Assembly (NCBI RefSeq): GCF_000090795.2
Contig: NW_003546322.1
Coordinates: 23,933 to 87,932, forward strand
DNA length: 64,000 nt
From: Amphimedon queenslandica
Taxonomy: Eukaryota > Porifera > Demospongiae > Haplosclerida > Niphatidae
Direction: 5' to 3'
The position numbers and the translations under genes are program-made. The notes below the pieces were generated by a model. That model was not told the origin of the DNA. It saw only the letters and a program-made list of their open reading frames with translations, and did no database searches. This document shows positions 22,410 through 32,235 of the stretch, one piece after another. Each line of letters begins with the position of its first letter. Position 1 is the stretch's first letter.

Positions 22410-25354
22410 AGATGCACATTCAACCAAAGACAGTGATTCAGATTGTGATCCATCACCAAATGAATCATCTGAAAATGAAATATTGGAAGTTAACGATGAT
22501 AGTGACCACGAGACTATGAACACATCTGATACTGTAAGTATTGCAGGAGTATCTAACGATCCAGCTACATGGAATGAGTTAACAGCTGATAAAAGAGAGA
22601 CCATAGTTACAAAAGGGCCTCCACAAAATCCTTCATTGTTTCCTCGTGACACAACAAAACGTCGATTTCCAGTACGCATTTTTATTTGAAGCTGCCAAAT
22701 GGAGAAGAGGTTCATAGGGATTGGCTTGTTTGGTCAACATCAGCCAAGGGATTGTTTTGTTTTTCTTGCTGTGTCATGAAAGGTTCGAATATGGTGCTGC
22801 ATGAGTCAATGCTTACCAAACCAAGCCTTGGGATTAGAGATAACTGGAGAAAGTTATATGACAAAGTACAAGGTCATGAACGCAATACAAATCATCTCCA
22901 GCTTTACTGTGAATGGCAAAGCCTAGAAGAAAATCTCAAGAAGGATTCAGGAATTGATTGCTGTCTGCAGAAGCGAATTGAAAAAGAGGTTAGCGAATGG
23001 CGTGAAATACTCAGCTGCATTTTGGATGTTACTTTGTTCTTGAGTGAAAGAAGTCTTTCTTTTCGTGGAGTAAGCAGCAAAGTCGGTGATCCAGATAATG
23101 GCCTCTTTTTGGGGACTCTGGAACTACTTAGTAAGCACAACAAAACACTACAATTGCACCTTCAAGATGTACAAAAGCACCAAGCAAGTGCCACTAGGAT
23201 GCCAGCTCATTATTTGTCATGGCCTTCCTAGAATGAATTCATTGAAGAATGTGCAAAATTTGTTACTGAAGTTATTGTGAAACAGGTACAGGCGGCATTT
23301 TATTACGGCATCATTGTTGATGGTACTCCTGATGTCTCTCATACAGAGCAGATTACATTTGTCCTAAGGTATGTCATCATTCAGTTGAAAAAATATTTGG
23401 GAAATCAAAGAGCGGCTACTGAGGATTGAAGATTGTGAAAAAAAGAAGGGAACAGATATTGCTGCACTCATCTTACAAGTTCTTGAGGATGCCACAGTAA
23501 ACAATAAAAATTGTCGTGGTCAAGGATACGATAATGGTGCAAACATGTCAGGTATTTACAAGGGGGAACAAGCTATTATTCTACAGAAAAACCCACAAGC
23601 CATATACTCCCCTTGCTGTGCACACAGCTTAAATTTATGTGGAGTTCATGCAGCAGCATCAAGTATGGAAGTCAAATGTTTCTTTGGAAACATTCAGAAG
23701 TTATATAACCTATTTAGTTCAAGCCCAGCAAGATGGAAAATATTACAAGAAACTGCACATTTGTCATTGCACAAACTATCAGACACTCGTTGGAGTGTGA
23801 GAATTGATACTATCAAACCAATAGCAAAGAGGCAAATTGAAATTGTTCGAGCACTGCAGAAAATTAAAGAATGTTTGGACTTACCAGCTGAATTATACTC
23901 AGAAGTAGAAGGAATGCTCAAGTGGATGACATCATTCGAATTTATCATTTTAACTACATTGTGGTCTAAAACTCTTCAAGGAATCAATGAAATTAGCCAA
24001 ATACCGTAGGTCGGGATATATTCGCGGCTGCTTATTTTTGCGATAATAAAAACTAATAAAAAGGTTCAATTAAATACCATGGAAACCAATCGATTGTTGC
24101 TATGACAATAAGACCACGTGTTTATACAATTACTGTGTTCAGCAGCTAATTATCTATTTTTTAGCAGCTTTAGTGGGAGCCATTCAGTTCTCCATCTGTT
24201 ATCTTCTTGTATCGACCACTACCTTCGAGCTCTGTGCTGCAAATCCTTGCCGCTCCACTTGCTGGTGATAATTAACCACACCCAAGTCAAGAAATGGGTG
24301 GAGAGTCCCAGAATGGGCCAAGATACGGCGAGGCAGAGTGAAGAGAGTAGCTCTGGTTGAAACAGCTCCAAAGAGACCAAGGATTAGTAACAGCAAAAAG
24401 AACAACAACCCAAGAACACTGCAACAAAGTCCTTTGCTATTAATATCGTGGATTTTTCAATTAAAATTGCATTTGGTAGTCATGGTGATTGCTGAGTGCG
24501 GGAAAAAATCGCGAAAATAAGCAGCCGCGAATATATTCCGACCTACGGTACTTCAAAGCTCGACAATAACATTAGATGAGGTAGCTAGCTTACTTAAATC
24601 ACTTTTAGAAGATATAAAATGTCTCAGAGGAAATTGGCCTCTTTTATTACAGGAATCAAAAATGGTTGCAAGCAATCTTGGATTTGAAAACAATTTCATG
24701 CAAAAGAGACAAAGAAGAAGCAAAAAGCAACCAAGTGTCACTCAGGAAGAGTATTACAAAGTGAATGTTTTTTATGTGGCTATAGATGCAGTTATAGCTG
24801 AAATTACATCCCATTTTAAAACTATCTAAACTATTGCCGAAAAATTTTCTTTCGTTTGGACTGCTGGTGATGATGAAGATGCTTTACAATGTAAAACTAC
24901 TGAACTAGAAAACCTTTATCCCAATGACATAGTTGTAGATGTACTATTTGATGAACTACAAGCCAAGAGGAGGCTCACAGATACAATTTTTAAAGATGAC
25001 ATTAATAGTTTATCATTGCTAAATGCTATATACAAGAAAGGACTACAAACCGTATTTCCTCAAACATGTGTCGCACTCAGAATATTCACGTCCATTCCAG
25101 TAACAGTTTCCGATGGTAAAAGGTCATTTAACAAGTTGAAGTTTGTAAAAAATAATTTACGATCTACAATATCAGAGGATCGTCTATCAAGTTTAATGAT
25201 TTTAGCATGTGAACGTGACTTGGCAAAAACTTTGAATTTTGATGAAATAATTACATCTTTTGCTAAGAAAAAGCTCGAAGAGCTTTGTATAAGTATAAGG
25301 GAATTTGTAAAAGTAGGGGACCCATCAATGTTTTTGCCCTGGGCCCCACATTAG
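22410..25354 (+). pseudogene. hAT transposase (TTF zinc finger, DUF4371/ZMYM-like), dead
   Basis: Order: an acidic N terminus (22440-22680), then a TTF-type zinc finger with WLVWSTSAKGLFCFSCCVMK and GHERNTNHLQ (22720-22890). DUF4371-like catalytic sequence follows, with the first Asp in IIVDGTPDVSHTEQ (23310) and the second in GYDNGANMSGIYKG (23530), then CCAHSLNL and the long helical insertion. The C-terminal dimerisation region is FTSIPVTVSDGKRSFNKLK..NNLRSTISEDRLSSL (25090-25210). The catalytic Glu, normally in AERSF, is Lys here (GKRSF). There is also a stop at 23229, a frameshift near 22690 and another near 23400, and a stop near 24828. A MITE interrupts the gene at ISQI|LQSS. It cannot encode active transposase. 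Confidence 0.88.
24004..24548. mobile_element. TA-targeting MITE inside the hAT transposase
   Basis: A 545-bp element with inverted ends CCGTAGGTCGGGATATATTC / GAATATATTCCGACCTACGG, extending inward as GCGGCTGCTTATTTTTGCG / CGCGAAAATAAGCAGCCGC. It is flanked by TA on both sides (24002-24003, 24549-24550). Removing it and one TA restores the transposase frame (ISQILQSSTITLDEVASLL). The interior is related to one arm of the foldback at 20307-20814. No transposase gene is present. The TA target and long inverted ends fit a Tc1/mariner-type MITE. Confidence 0.92.
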
Positions 25355-25817
25355 CTATTGGCAGCCCTGTCTGTGTATATTGTGCTGTGGATCAACCCTT
25401 CACACATAAAAAAATACCCACAGTGTATGTAAAAGAAGCCACCCGTTACAAAAAGCATTTGCTATGATTGCAATGGTTTTGTGGTTAATAATAATGAATA
25501 ATGTTAATAATATTTTATCTTATAATTAAAATTGCGCCCGCCTGCGTCAGTGCTGCTTGTGCAGGGGGTAGTGATAAATTTAATTGGAGTGACCTTAATA
25601 GATATCTACTATAGTGATAACAGAACTTAGCAGGTTGGACCTGTAAATCAAGGTGAAACCGGGTTGTTACAAAGAACAAGCTCCCAGCCTCCCAACAAGT
25701 GGTGAGAACACGAGACGGAGTGGTACACGGAGATAAGTGATAATTAATAAAAAGTAGTTTGGTGCGGCAGTACACGGGCGGGAAACCAGAAAAAATAAAT
25801 TTAATTGCAATGGCCTA

Positions 25818-25985
25818 TTGCATACTTACTGTATATAAGAGAGATGGTACAGCACTATGTACAATGTGAATGCATATGAAATTAAGGCAGAGTACTATCA
25901 CATCAAAACATTAAACTGAGAAGAGTCTTGAAAGTACTGAAGGTACATCAGTACTAGAAATAGTAATTAAACCATGATTAGCATC
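25818..25985 (+). repeat. Dispersed repeat R2, first copy
   Basis: Runs from GCATACTTACTGTATATAA to AACCATGATTAGCA and contains ACTATGTACAATGTGAATGC and ACTGAAGGTACATCAGTAC. A second copy in the same orientation lies at 59474-59655. It is non-coding and its family is unknown. Confidence 0.75.
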
Positions 25986-26739
25986 TAACATTATAAATGG
26001 GATTGGAGACTACTTTTCCCACCGGGGGATGTGTTTTTGTCACCCCTGGTTACCTGGTTGGCAACGTTGGTATTTATCTGCATTCACCCTCTCCTCCACT
26101 AGTAGCTGTTGTGCAAAAGGATGTGGAAGAAATATTGCGTGACTATTTGATAGTGCTTGATGATGATATATTTTCTGTTCCACATAAAAAGCTTATTGCT
26201 ACCTATAGTAAGGTTTTAGTTTTACAGAGCTATTTTCGACCAGTTACGAGTACACAAAGTCAGAATCTTTTTTAAACCTCTTCCATATCTCCAGCTTTTA
26301 TGCTTTTGTTACTCTAGGGTGATCTCATCATTCAACTACCAAATCTGCACTTATACTAACAGTAAGATAAGTATTGTGTGTGACTGAGCAGGGGCAAGGC
26401 CGGAAAAATTGCAATTAGCTAATAGAGCATTTTCAAGAGTAAATAAAGACTGACTACTGGATACCAATAAAAAATAACATTTTTGAACAATAACAATTAT
26501 AATTCAAATCTATTACCTTAGTATTTTTTTATAATTCAAATCTGTTCTTTTTAGTGGTATGAGTAGTAGTAGTTTTTCCATTCCGGCACTATCAATCATC
26601 ACTACTCTGATCCTGTTTTGCAGAAATCCATGGCATTGTAAAAATCGTTGGAGAAGAGTGGTTTTCGTCTTCAGTTTTTGTGCCATCCTTATTAACAGCC
26701 TTGATAATGTCATTGTTAGCACGATTATATCCTTAAGGG

Positions 26740-27030
26740 TTTGATCTTTAACTCAGCCAATGATTCATCTTCAGGTCTTACTGGCCATAAAAGCAATCCT
26801 TTGTTGATAAAACTGTGTTTAAAACTTCTTGTATTTTCCATTATTAACTCAACCAACTTCCGCCATACCTCTCGTTGGCCATAAATTTTTTTAAACACAA
26901 TTTCATTATGCCCTAAACCTATTGCACTGTTTCCAGCCTTTGCAATAATGATAAACACAATAATACACTTCAAAGGATCTAATGGGATACTCCACCACAG
27001 TCTTACGGAATAGCAGGTAGTATAAAGCAA
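26740..27030 (-). pseudogene. Unclassified conserved block (AGNSAIGLGH motif)
   Basis: The minus-strand frame reads IPLDPLKCIIVFI, AKAGNSAIGLGHNEIVFKKI, EVWRKLVELIMENTRSFKHS and GLLLWPVRPEDESLAELKIK. Amphipathic periodicity, W/P placement and absence of stops make it protein-like. I have an impression of similar blocks in uncharacterised cnidarian and sponge proteins but cannot name a domain. It lies downstream of the IRF2BP-like finger on the same strand and may be a later exon of that gene, with the Pro/Gln-rich 27003-27311 stretch in between. Confidence 0.4.
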
Positions 27031-27339
27031 ATAACTCTGCCTAGTATTATGCTATTCTGTCTAAATCCCACACAAAAAGGGGTACTTTTGTATAGAAGTA
27101 CAAGTGTCCTAACAATGTCAGCCTCTGGAACTTGTGGACTTGAAAAACTCAGTACATTTGGCTGGCCCCCAGCGGCAGGCCAATGATAGCTGTCCTGTGC
27201 ATGCTGCAGTACATTTAGCTGGGGGAACACTGGCAGTTGAGCAGGCTGACCTGGTGATTGGATTTGTGGTTGTGCAGGAGACTGGGGCAAATAAACTGGG
27301 GATGATGGCATGAGTTATCCGGCGAATTGCTGAGCCTGT

Positions 27340-27573
27340 GATAGTAGCGTGGCTGTATCTTATCAACTTTGCTGATTCGATGTAATAAACTGTACGATTG
27401 AATCCTGCAAAATTACAGCAGGCTCTGCTGATGGGCTCTCTGCAAATAATAGTGATAGTCCATGGTGCTTTTGGTACTTCACATAGGAAACACATAGTAA
27501 GTCTATAGCCAGAGCTCTGAGCAGTCTGGATGGTGGGAATCACCTTACGTTTGAGGACTAGTATCAAAAGCAA
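27340..27573 (-). pseudogene. IRF2BP-like N-terminal zinc finger, degraded
   Basis: IRF-2-binding proteins are nuclear co-repressors with a short N-terminal zinc finger. Here the frame reads CFLCEVPKAPWTI, then REPISRACCNFAGFNR and YYIESAKLIRYSHA. This aligns with the family pattern CYLCDLPxMPWA..C-R-G-C-V-N-x-E-G-x-D-R-I-x-x-x-I-x-x-A-x-x-L-K-R-x-H. The first pair of Cys is kept, but in the second pair one Cys is Ser, so zinc binding is probably lost. A Pro/Gln-rich stretch follows in another frame, as expected downstream of this finger. Whether it is a relic of the host gene or a finger captured by a transposon is unclear. Confidence 0.5.
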
Positions 27574-27756
27574 AGCTGACAGCTGTGAAAGTAATCTTCC
27601 AGCTTGTTGTTACAGGTTCTAACGTGTTTCATCATAGATATACAAACACATGGATTGGAAATGGGTGGAAAATTAGATGAGCAGGCATGTCACGCTTACG
27701 TAATTGAGTGGGTGGTGTGGGTGTGGTTTAAGTGACATCATCCTCCCAGTTTCAAA

Positions 27757-28740
27757 ATGGCCACAGCTGCTATTGATCCTCCGCATGCTGCTGATGCGGT
27801 TGATATTGTTGTAAGTTCTCTTACTCATATCGAGAAAAAATATTCATCTCAGAAATCAAAAAGAAATATCAATGCTCTTTATATTTGTAAGTCTATTGTT
27901 GCTAAAATTGGAAGTCTAAAATTTTGGCAGTTCAGCCATAAGCTAGTCAGCCTATTCCAGGCCCTCATCACCACAGTTGCGGAAAAGAATTATAAGTCTA
28001 AAAGTGCAGTTAGAGAGAAGCTATGGAGTGGATTTCATATGATGAGAACCAGGAATTATACCAAGTTGCATTCTTTGTGAACACCTATGACAATGGTGGC
28101 TACTAGTGCAGTAACTGGCTTAAACTTTCAGGATCCATTGATGGAGTAATCGGTGTATCAGGAGGTATTGGAGAGATGTGTTTGCAAAAATCTTGAGACT
28201 AAATTAGATGTTCAAGGGGTAGAAGAGGCTTATCAATGCACAATGTCATCAGATGAATTAAATATAATAACTGGATATGTGGTGAAGACCATGCAACAAA
28301 AATAAAAAAAAACAGGTGAAACTAGGAGCGCACAGGTTTTAGATTCTTTAAACCAAATGAAAATTGAAAATGTCACTAGTGAAGATGAATTAGAAGTACT
28401 AGATTTCACTGATGGTGTATTCAGAAAGTTGACGGGGGTCTTTGCAAAGTGAATGTAGTACCTTGTGCTTTCTGTAGAAATTGAGACCTGTGTTCAAACT
28501 TTCTTGGGACAGCAGAAAACAAGTAAGAATCCTTTGGAACAAAGCCTTAGTGCAGAAACTATTCTAAGCATTGGCGAGGTACAATATCAATGGTCTTTGT
28601 TGTCACAGGATATTGATGATGATGATGATTCTCAAGCTTTACTTCTCGATATAATCAAGCTCCGGGTTAATGTGAGAAGTCATGCAATTGTAGCTTCATT
28701 AATGGAAAAGTATAAAGCTGGTGAAAAGATTAATACTTAA
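27757..28740 (+). pseudogene. Unclassified transposon-like gene fragment, family D
   Basis: An open frame of 107 codons starts MATAAIDPPHAADAVDIVVS and runs to 28080. The same frame family continues, with stops, through TMSSDELNIITGYVVKTMQ (28245-28300), SEDELEVLDFTDGVFRKL (28380-28430) and QWSLLSQDIDDDDDSQALLL..LRVNVRSHAIVASLMEKYK (28590-28720). From memory, ELNxxxGYV and W-S-L-I-S-Q-D..W-V-T-I-R-G-x-S..M-E-E-Y-K blocks recur near the C termini of uncharacterised repeated cnidarian/sponge proteins. At least three breaks are visible. It starts 184 bases from the IRF2BP-like block on the other strand (head to head). Confidence 0.45.
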
Positions 28741-28796
28741 AAATCTACTAGTTTAAGAAAATCTTAAGTGGTACTAGTTCTTAATTGCATAGCTAT

Positions 28797-28809
28797 TATT
28801 ATGATTATT

Positions 28810-28844
<35 letters not shown>

Positions 28845-28855
28845 TAGTTATTATG
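28797..28855 (+). repeat. ATT microsatellite
   Basis: Mostly perfect ATT trinucleotides with a few ATC interruptions, between family D and the foldback at 28873. Confidence 0.9.
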
Positions 28856-28872
28856 TAATAGTTAAAACATGG

Positions 28873-29010
28873 GGCAGCGTGTTCTGCCTGATTTATCCGC
28901 ATGAGCTTCCGGTCGAGTCGCTAAAATAGTGCACGAGGCCGAAGGCCCAGTGCGCTATCTGGCGACGAGACCGGAAGCGAGTGCGGATAAATCAGATAGC
29001 ACACGACGCC
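28873..29010. repeat. 138-bp palindromic foldback with GC-rich loop
   Basis: The left arm GGCAGCGTGTTCTGCCTGAT, continuing TTATCCGCATGAGCTTCCGG, pairs with the right arm CCGGAAGCGAGTGCGGATAA, continuing ATCAGATAGCACACGACGCC. The inner part, GTGCACGAGGCCGAAGGCCCAGTGCGC, is itself hairpin-prone. It is probably a small foldback MITE. Confidence 0.75.
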
Positions 29011-29194
29011 ACATGTATTAATTGTTTTAGTGTATAGTTCCAGCAAAGATTGAACGTGCTCTGCTATCACTGATATCACACTGCTGCACATTAAATAAAT
29101 GAGTGTGCTATTTATAATATCACACTGCGGTATTGGTGGGAGTGTTCTGTGGGTTTTATCACAACTGTTACGCCTTTGATCTTTGCTGCAACTA

Positions 29195-29397
29195 TACATT
29201 AAATATTATTATTATTATCATTATTACTATTACTATAGCAGCAACCATAAATATACAAACATGAATAAAATAAAGTGTGTCAGGAAGGGAAAAAGATTGA
29301 GAGAAAGCTATCATAATTATAATTATTATTAATAACTATTATTATTATTATTATTGTTATTATTATTAGTATTATTATTAGTTATTATTATTTTTAT
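29195..29397 (+). repeat. ATT-rich microsatellite tracts
   Basis: Two runs of ATT/TTA repeats (29197-29236 and 29320-29397) bracket about 80 bases of ordinary sequence, immediately downstream of the P-element gene end. Confidence 0.85.
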
Positions 29398-29461
29398 TTG
29401 TAGTTATGGAATTATGGTTAAACTAACATCTAATCATTTGCTGCTTTTTGCCCTTTTTCTC

Positions 29462-31868
29462 TAGTTAAGTGCTAAATAGTCAATAACTTCAACTTTTTTG
29501 CTTGCTAGCCTCTTGCGTCTCGAGTTACCTCTAACTGGGTTTAATGCCAGCGACTTCTGTAGCAGAATAGCTGAAGCATTTATAAGGCACTGATTTAAAT
29601 CAGGATGCTCATTTCTGCCTCCTCTTGCTCTTTGCTTTCCAAAGTAGTTTTCTAAAGAACCTTGTGATATTCTCTCACTGAAAAAAAATTAAAGCTGCTT
29701 TTAGAATCAAGTGACAAGAGAAATCTTGTCATCTAAACAAATGACAATGCTGTAATAAATAAAATGGCAATTGAAATAAATGACAGCCTAGTAATATTGT
29801 GTATCACTTACTTGTAATATGTATACCTTCTAGTGTTTCTTTACTAAGCTGCATCTTATTCCTATCAACACTAGTTATACCCAGTAATGCATCTACATCA
29901 TTCTTCCATTCCTTAAAATAATTCAAAAAGTCATTCTCCAGCCACTATAGGTATGCATGTTACATCATAAATACACATGTCAAACACTACTACCTAGTCT
30001 AACATCATTGCTATCAAAATATGGGTTTAAATCTGGTTTTCTTTTACGAACACCCTCATCTAAACTTCTCACATTCAAGCAATCAAAGAAACGGTCTATC
30101 ATTCCAACAAACTTTTCTGTTTACTATGTTGTTTTGTCACCATAATAAGAAAAAGCATCAGCAACAGTTTTACTCAAGGTCTACAATAATTATGCCATGC
30201 ATGATGTGAACAATTTTTGATATAGATTTACCTTAGCTGCCAGGTCTACTCTCATTTTAGAATAAGAATTCAGTTGTATGTGATCCCTTTTCAGTTTGGG
30301 AATTAAAGATAATTCATGAGAGTCTGCAGATGTTGATAAAATTTTATCATATAGTCTTTCTATTTGCTGCCACTCAATTGTCTGCCCATTATTCTATACA
30401 TGCAGTAGAATAACAATAATAATAATATCTGTTTCAATTAAACATAATAATTTTGACCATCATTAATCTAGTACCATTGTTTCCTGAAGTGTACAAGCGA
30501 TGGTCTTAAGTAAATGTTGCCGATCAGAAAATACAATCCAGCGATGATCATCAGAGTAAGGATTTAGAGCTTTGTATATAAAAGTATTTTGATCATTTCT
30601 GTCATGGTGCATGGGAAAAAATTTTCTGTTGGAACTAGCACCGTCAAAAGTAATACTTAATACTTTTATGCCATTTGTTTCTAATCTACATACCGCTTCC
30701 CATACTAGAGGAAAAAGGAGGTCTCCTGTAGCACCTCTTGTTGCAAAATGAGAATAGGGGAAGTTAAGATGAAAGAATATTCCTCGAACCATAAAAACTA
30801 ATATGTATTTTGCTATTTGGTGTTGTTGTTGTTGCTGCTTATGTTGCGCTTTTTGCTCTTGCTCTTCTTATAGCCTTAAAAGCTACTCATTAACATCTCC
30901 TAAATCAGTATAACCTATAATTTCATCGTTATACTTATTGTACACAAGCCCTTCCTTAATTTTCATCTTATCAAAAGACAGTGCGACATATTTCTCAGAA
31001 TCTGGAATTTTTCTCTGCTCTATCTCAGCTAAAAGTTGACTGTCAATATCATCATGAAATCCAGTAACACGAGCGTAATAATGGGAGTAGTCTCTCAGTG
31101 TTCTTTCTGATGGCAAAGTCAGAAAACCACTTGAGCGCATTGCATGGTATGCTGATGAGGAAAGCAATTTTAAATTCAGACACCATTTAATCATGACAGG
31201 ATGCCAACGAATCTGCTTATAATTTTTTACTGATGCTGCCTTCAATTGCTCGTCTCAAAAGAGACTAGCAAAGGTTCCTTCAAGATAAGTATTTCTAATT
31301 TGGCTATTTGGTTTTGCAGTATTGTGTGTAGATCTGAATGTAAACTTTCATGAATAGCATTTCCATGCTTTTCTATTAAAGTTATAACTTTAATGTTTCA
31401 TTTTCTAATCTTATTCCATGCATTTCTTAATTGGTTTTTTAAGATAAAAATTTTCTTTATTTTTTGAGATGACAAGTATATGTTGGTCGTATAAATGCTG
31501 GCATCTGCAGACTGCTTTATGCATCTGTTATGCATTACTCCTAATGTTGACCTGTACCTGAAGCAAGAAGAGCATTTTTGTGACTGAGTTATAAGTTCAC
31601 AGTCTGTTGTGTGAATGGTTTTTGGATAAGCTTTACCATCAAACAACACTTCGAAGTCATCAACATATGCTTTTGTTCTCCCTTTTTTTGATGATAGTAC
31701 TTGATTCTTTCTTGAGCTAACCATCTCTACAAAATGAATGTCAGGCTGTCCGCAGCAAACAAATAGTTTATCAATTTCCGACAGTAAGAGGTTCAAGGAT
31801 TGTGTAGATTTGATATTAAGAGGAAACTTGGAGATAAACTTGCATTTGCAAGTCACTTGTCGATTCAT
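29462..31868 (-). pseudogene. P-element-type transposase (THAP9-like), multi-exon, broken
   Basis: Minus-strand exons in P-family order. The N-terminal part (31868-31398) has CSSCFRYRSTLGVMHNRC. Next is LHSDLHTILQNQ..EQLKAASVKNYKQIRWHP and the core start LSSSAYHAMRSSGFLTLPSE (31245-30883). The first catalytic Asp is in LSFDKMKIKEGLVY and the second in ITFDGASSNRKFF (30680-30640), before NPYSDDHRWIVFSDRQHLLK. A spliced exon, IEWQQIERLYDKIL..SYSKMRVDLAAK (30395-30232, donor GTAAAT), follows. Then come KFVGMIDRFFDCLNV..KPDLNPYF and WLENDFLNYFKEW (29947-29833). The C terminus is ISQGSLENYFGKQRARGGRN..ALN and a stop at 29462. In-frame stops near 31252 and two adjacent ones near 30128 show it is dead. 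A possible 5' exon lies at 32075-31930. The 31-bp P termini were not found. Confidence 0.85.
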
Positions 31869-32235
31869 AGCAAATAGTGAATAGCAAACCTACAACCAAT
31901 AAAAAATCCATGTTCCCTCAGCCAAGACTCAATGACAAACGGGAGAGCTCTGTGTTTGGCCTTATTTTGAGATCCCTGTTTTCATTACAACCAGCTTGGT
32001 AGTCACCACATGGGTCAATGCTGGGAACAAAGGTTGCAAGGGGAGGGGTTATCTGGTAGTCTAACACAGCCTAAAAAGCAAAATTAGTATTATTATTACT
32101 GTTATTATTACTACTACTACTACTATCTTCATTCTTATTATTATCAACATCAATAATTAGAATGCAGCACAATAAAGAGACCCTTACAAAACAAAATAAC
32201 TAAAGAAACAACAATTCAAACAAGAAAAAGGATTA

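Larger units (their letters stand above)
22107..25369 (+). mobile_element. hAT transposon, complete ends with 8-bp TSD
   Basis: The terminal inverted repeats are CAGGGCTGCCAATAG at the left and CTATTGGCAGCCCTG at the right. A second inner inverted pair of GC-rich blocks follows: GGGGCATTTTGCCCCGGACC on the left, GCCCTGGGCCCCACA on the right. The element is flanked by TCTGTGTA on both sides (22099-22106 and 25370-25377). It is 3,263 bp long, or 2.7 kb without the 545-bp MITE inserted at 24004-24548. It carries one transposase gene, described separately. The perfect duplication shows the boundaries are exact. Confidence 0.95.

Noticed and set aside
25530-25790. Possible MITE with GCGCCCGCC / GGGCGGG ends
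   Set aside because: The inverted match is short and imperfect and no flanking duplication is visible.
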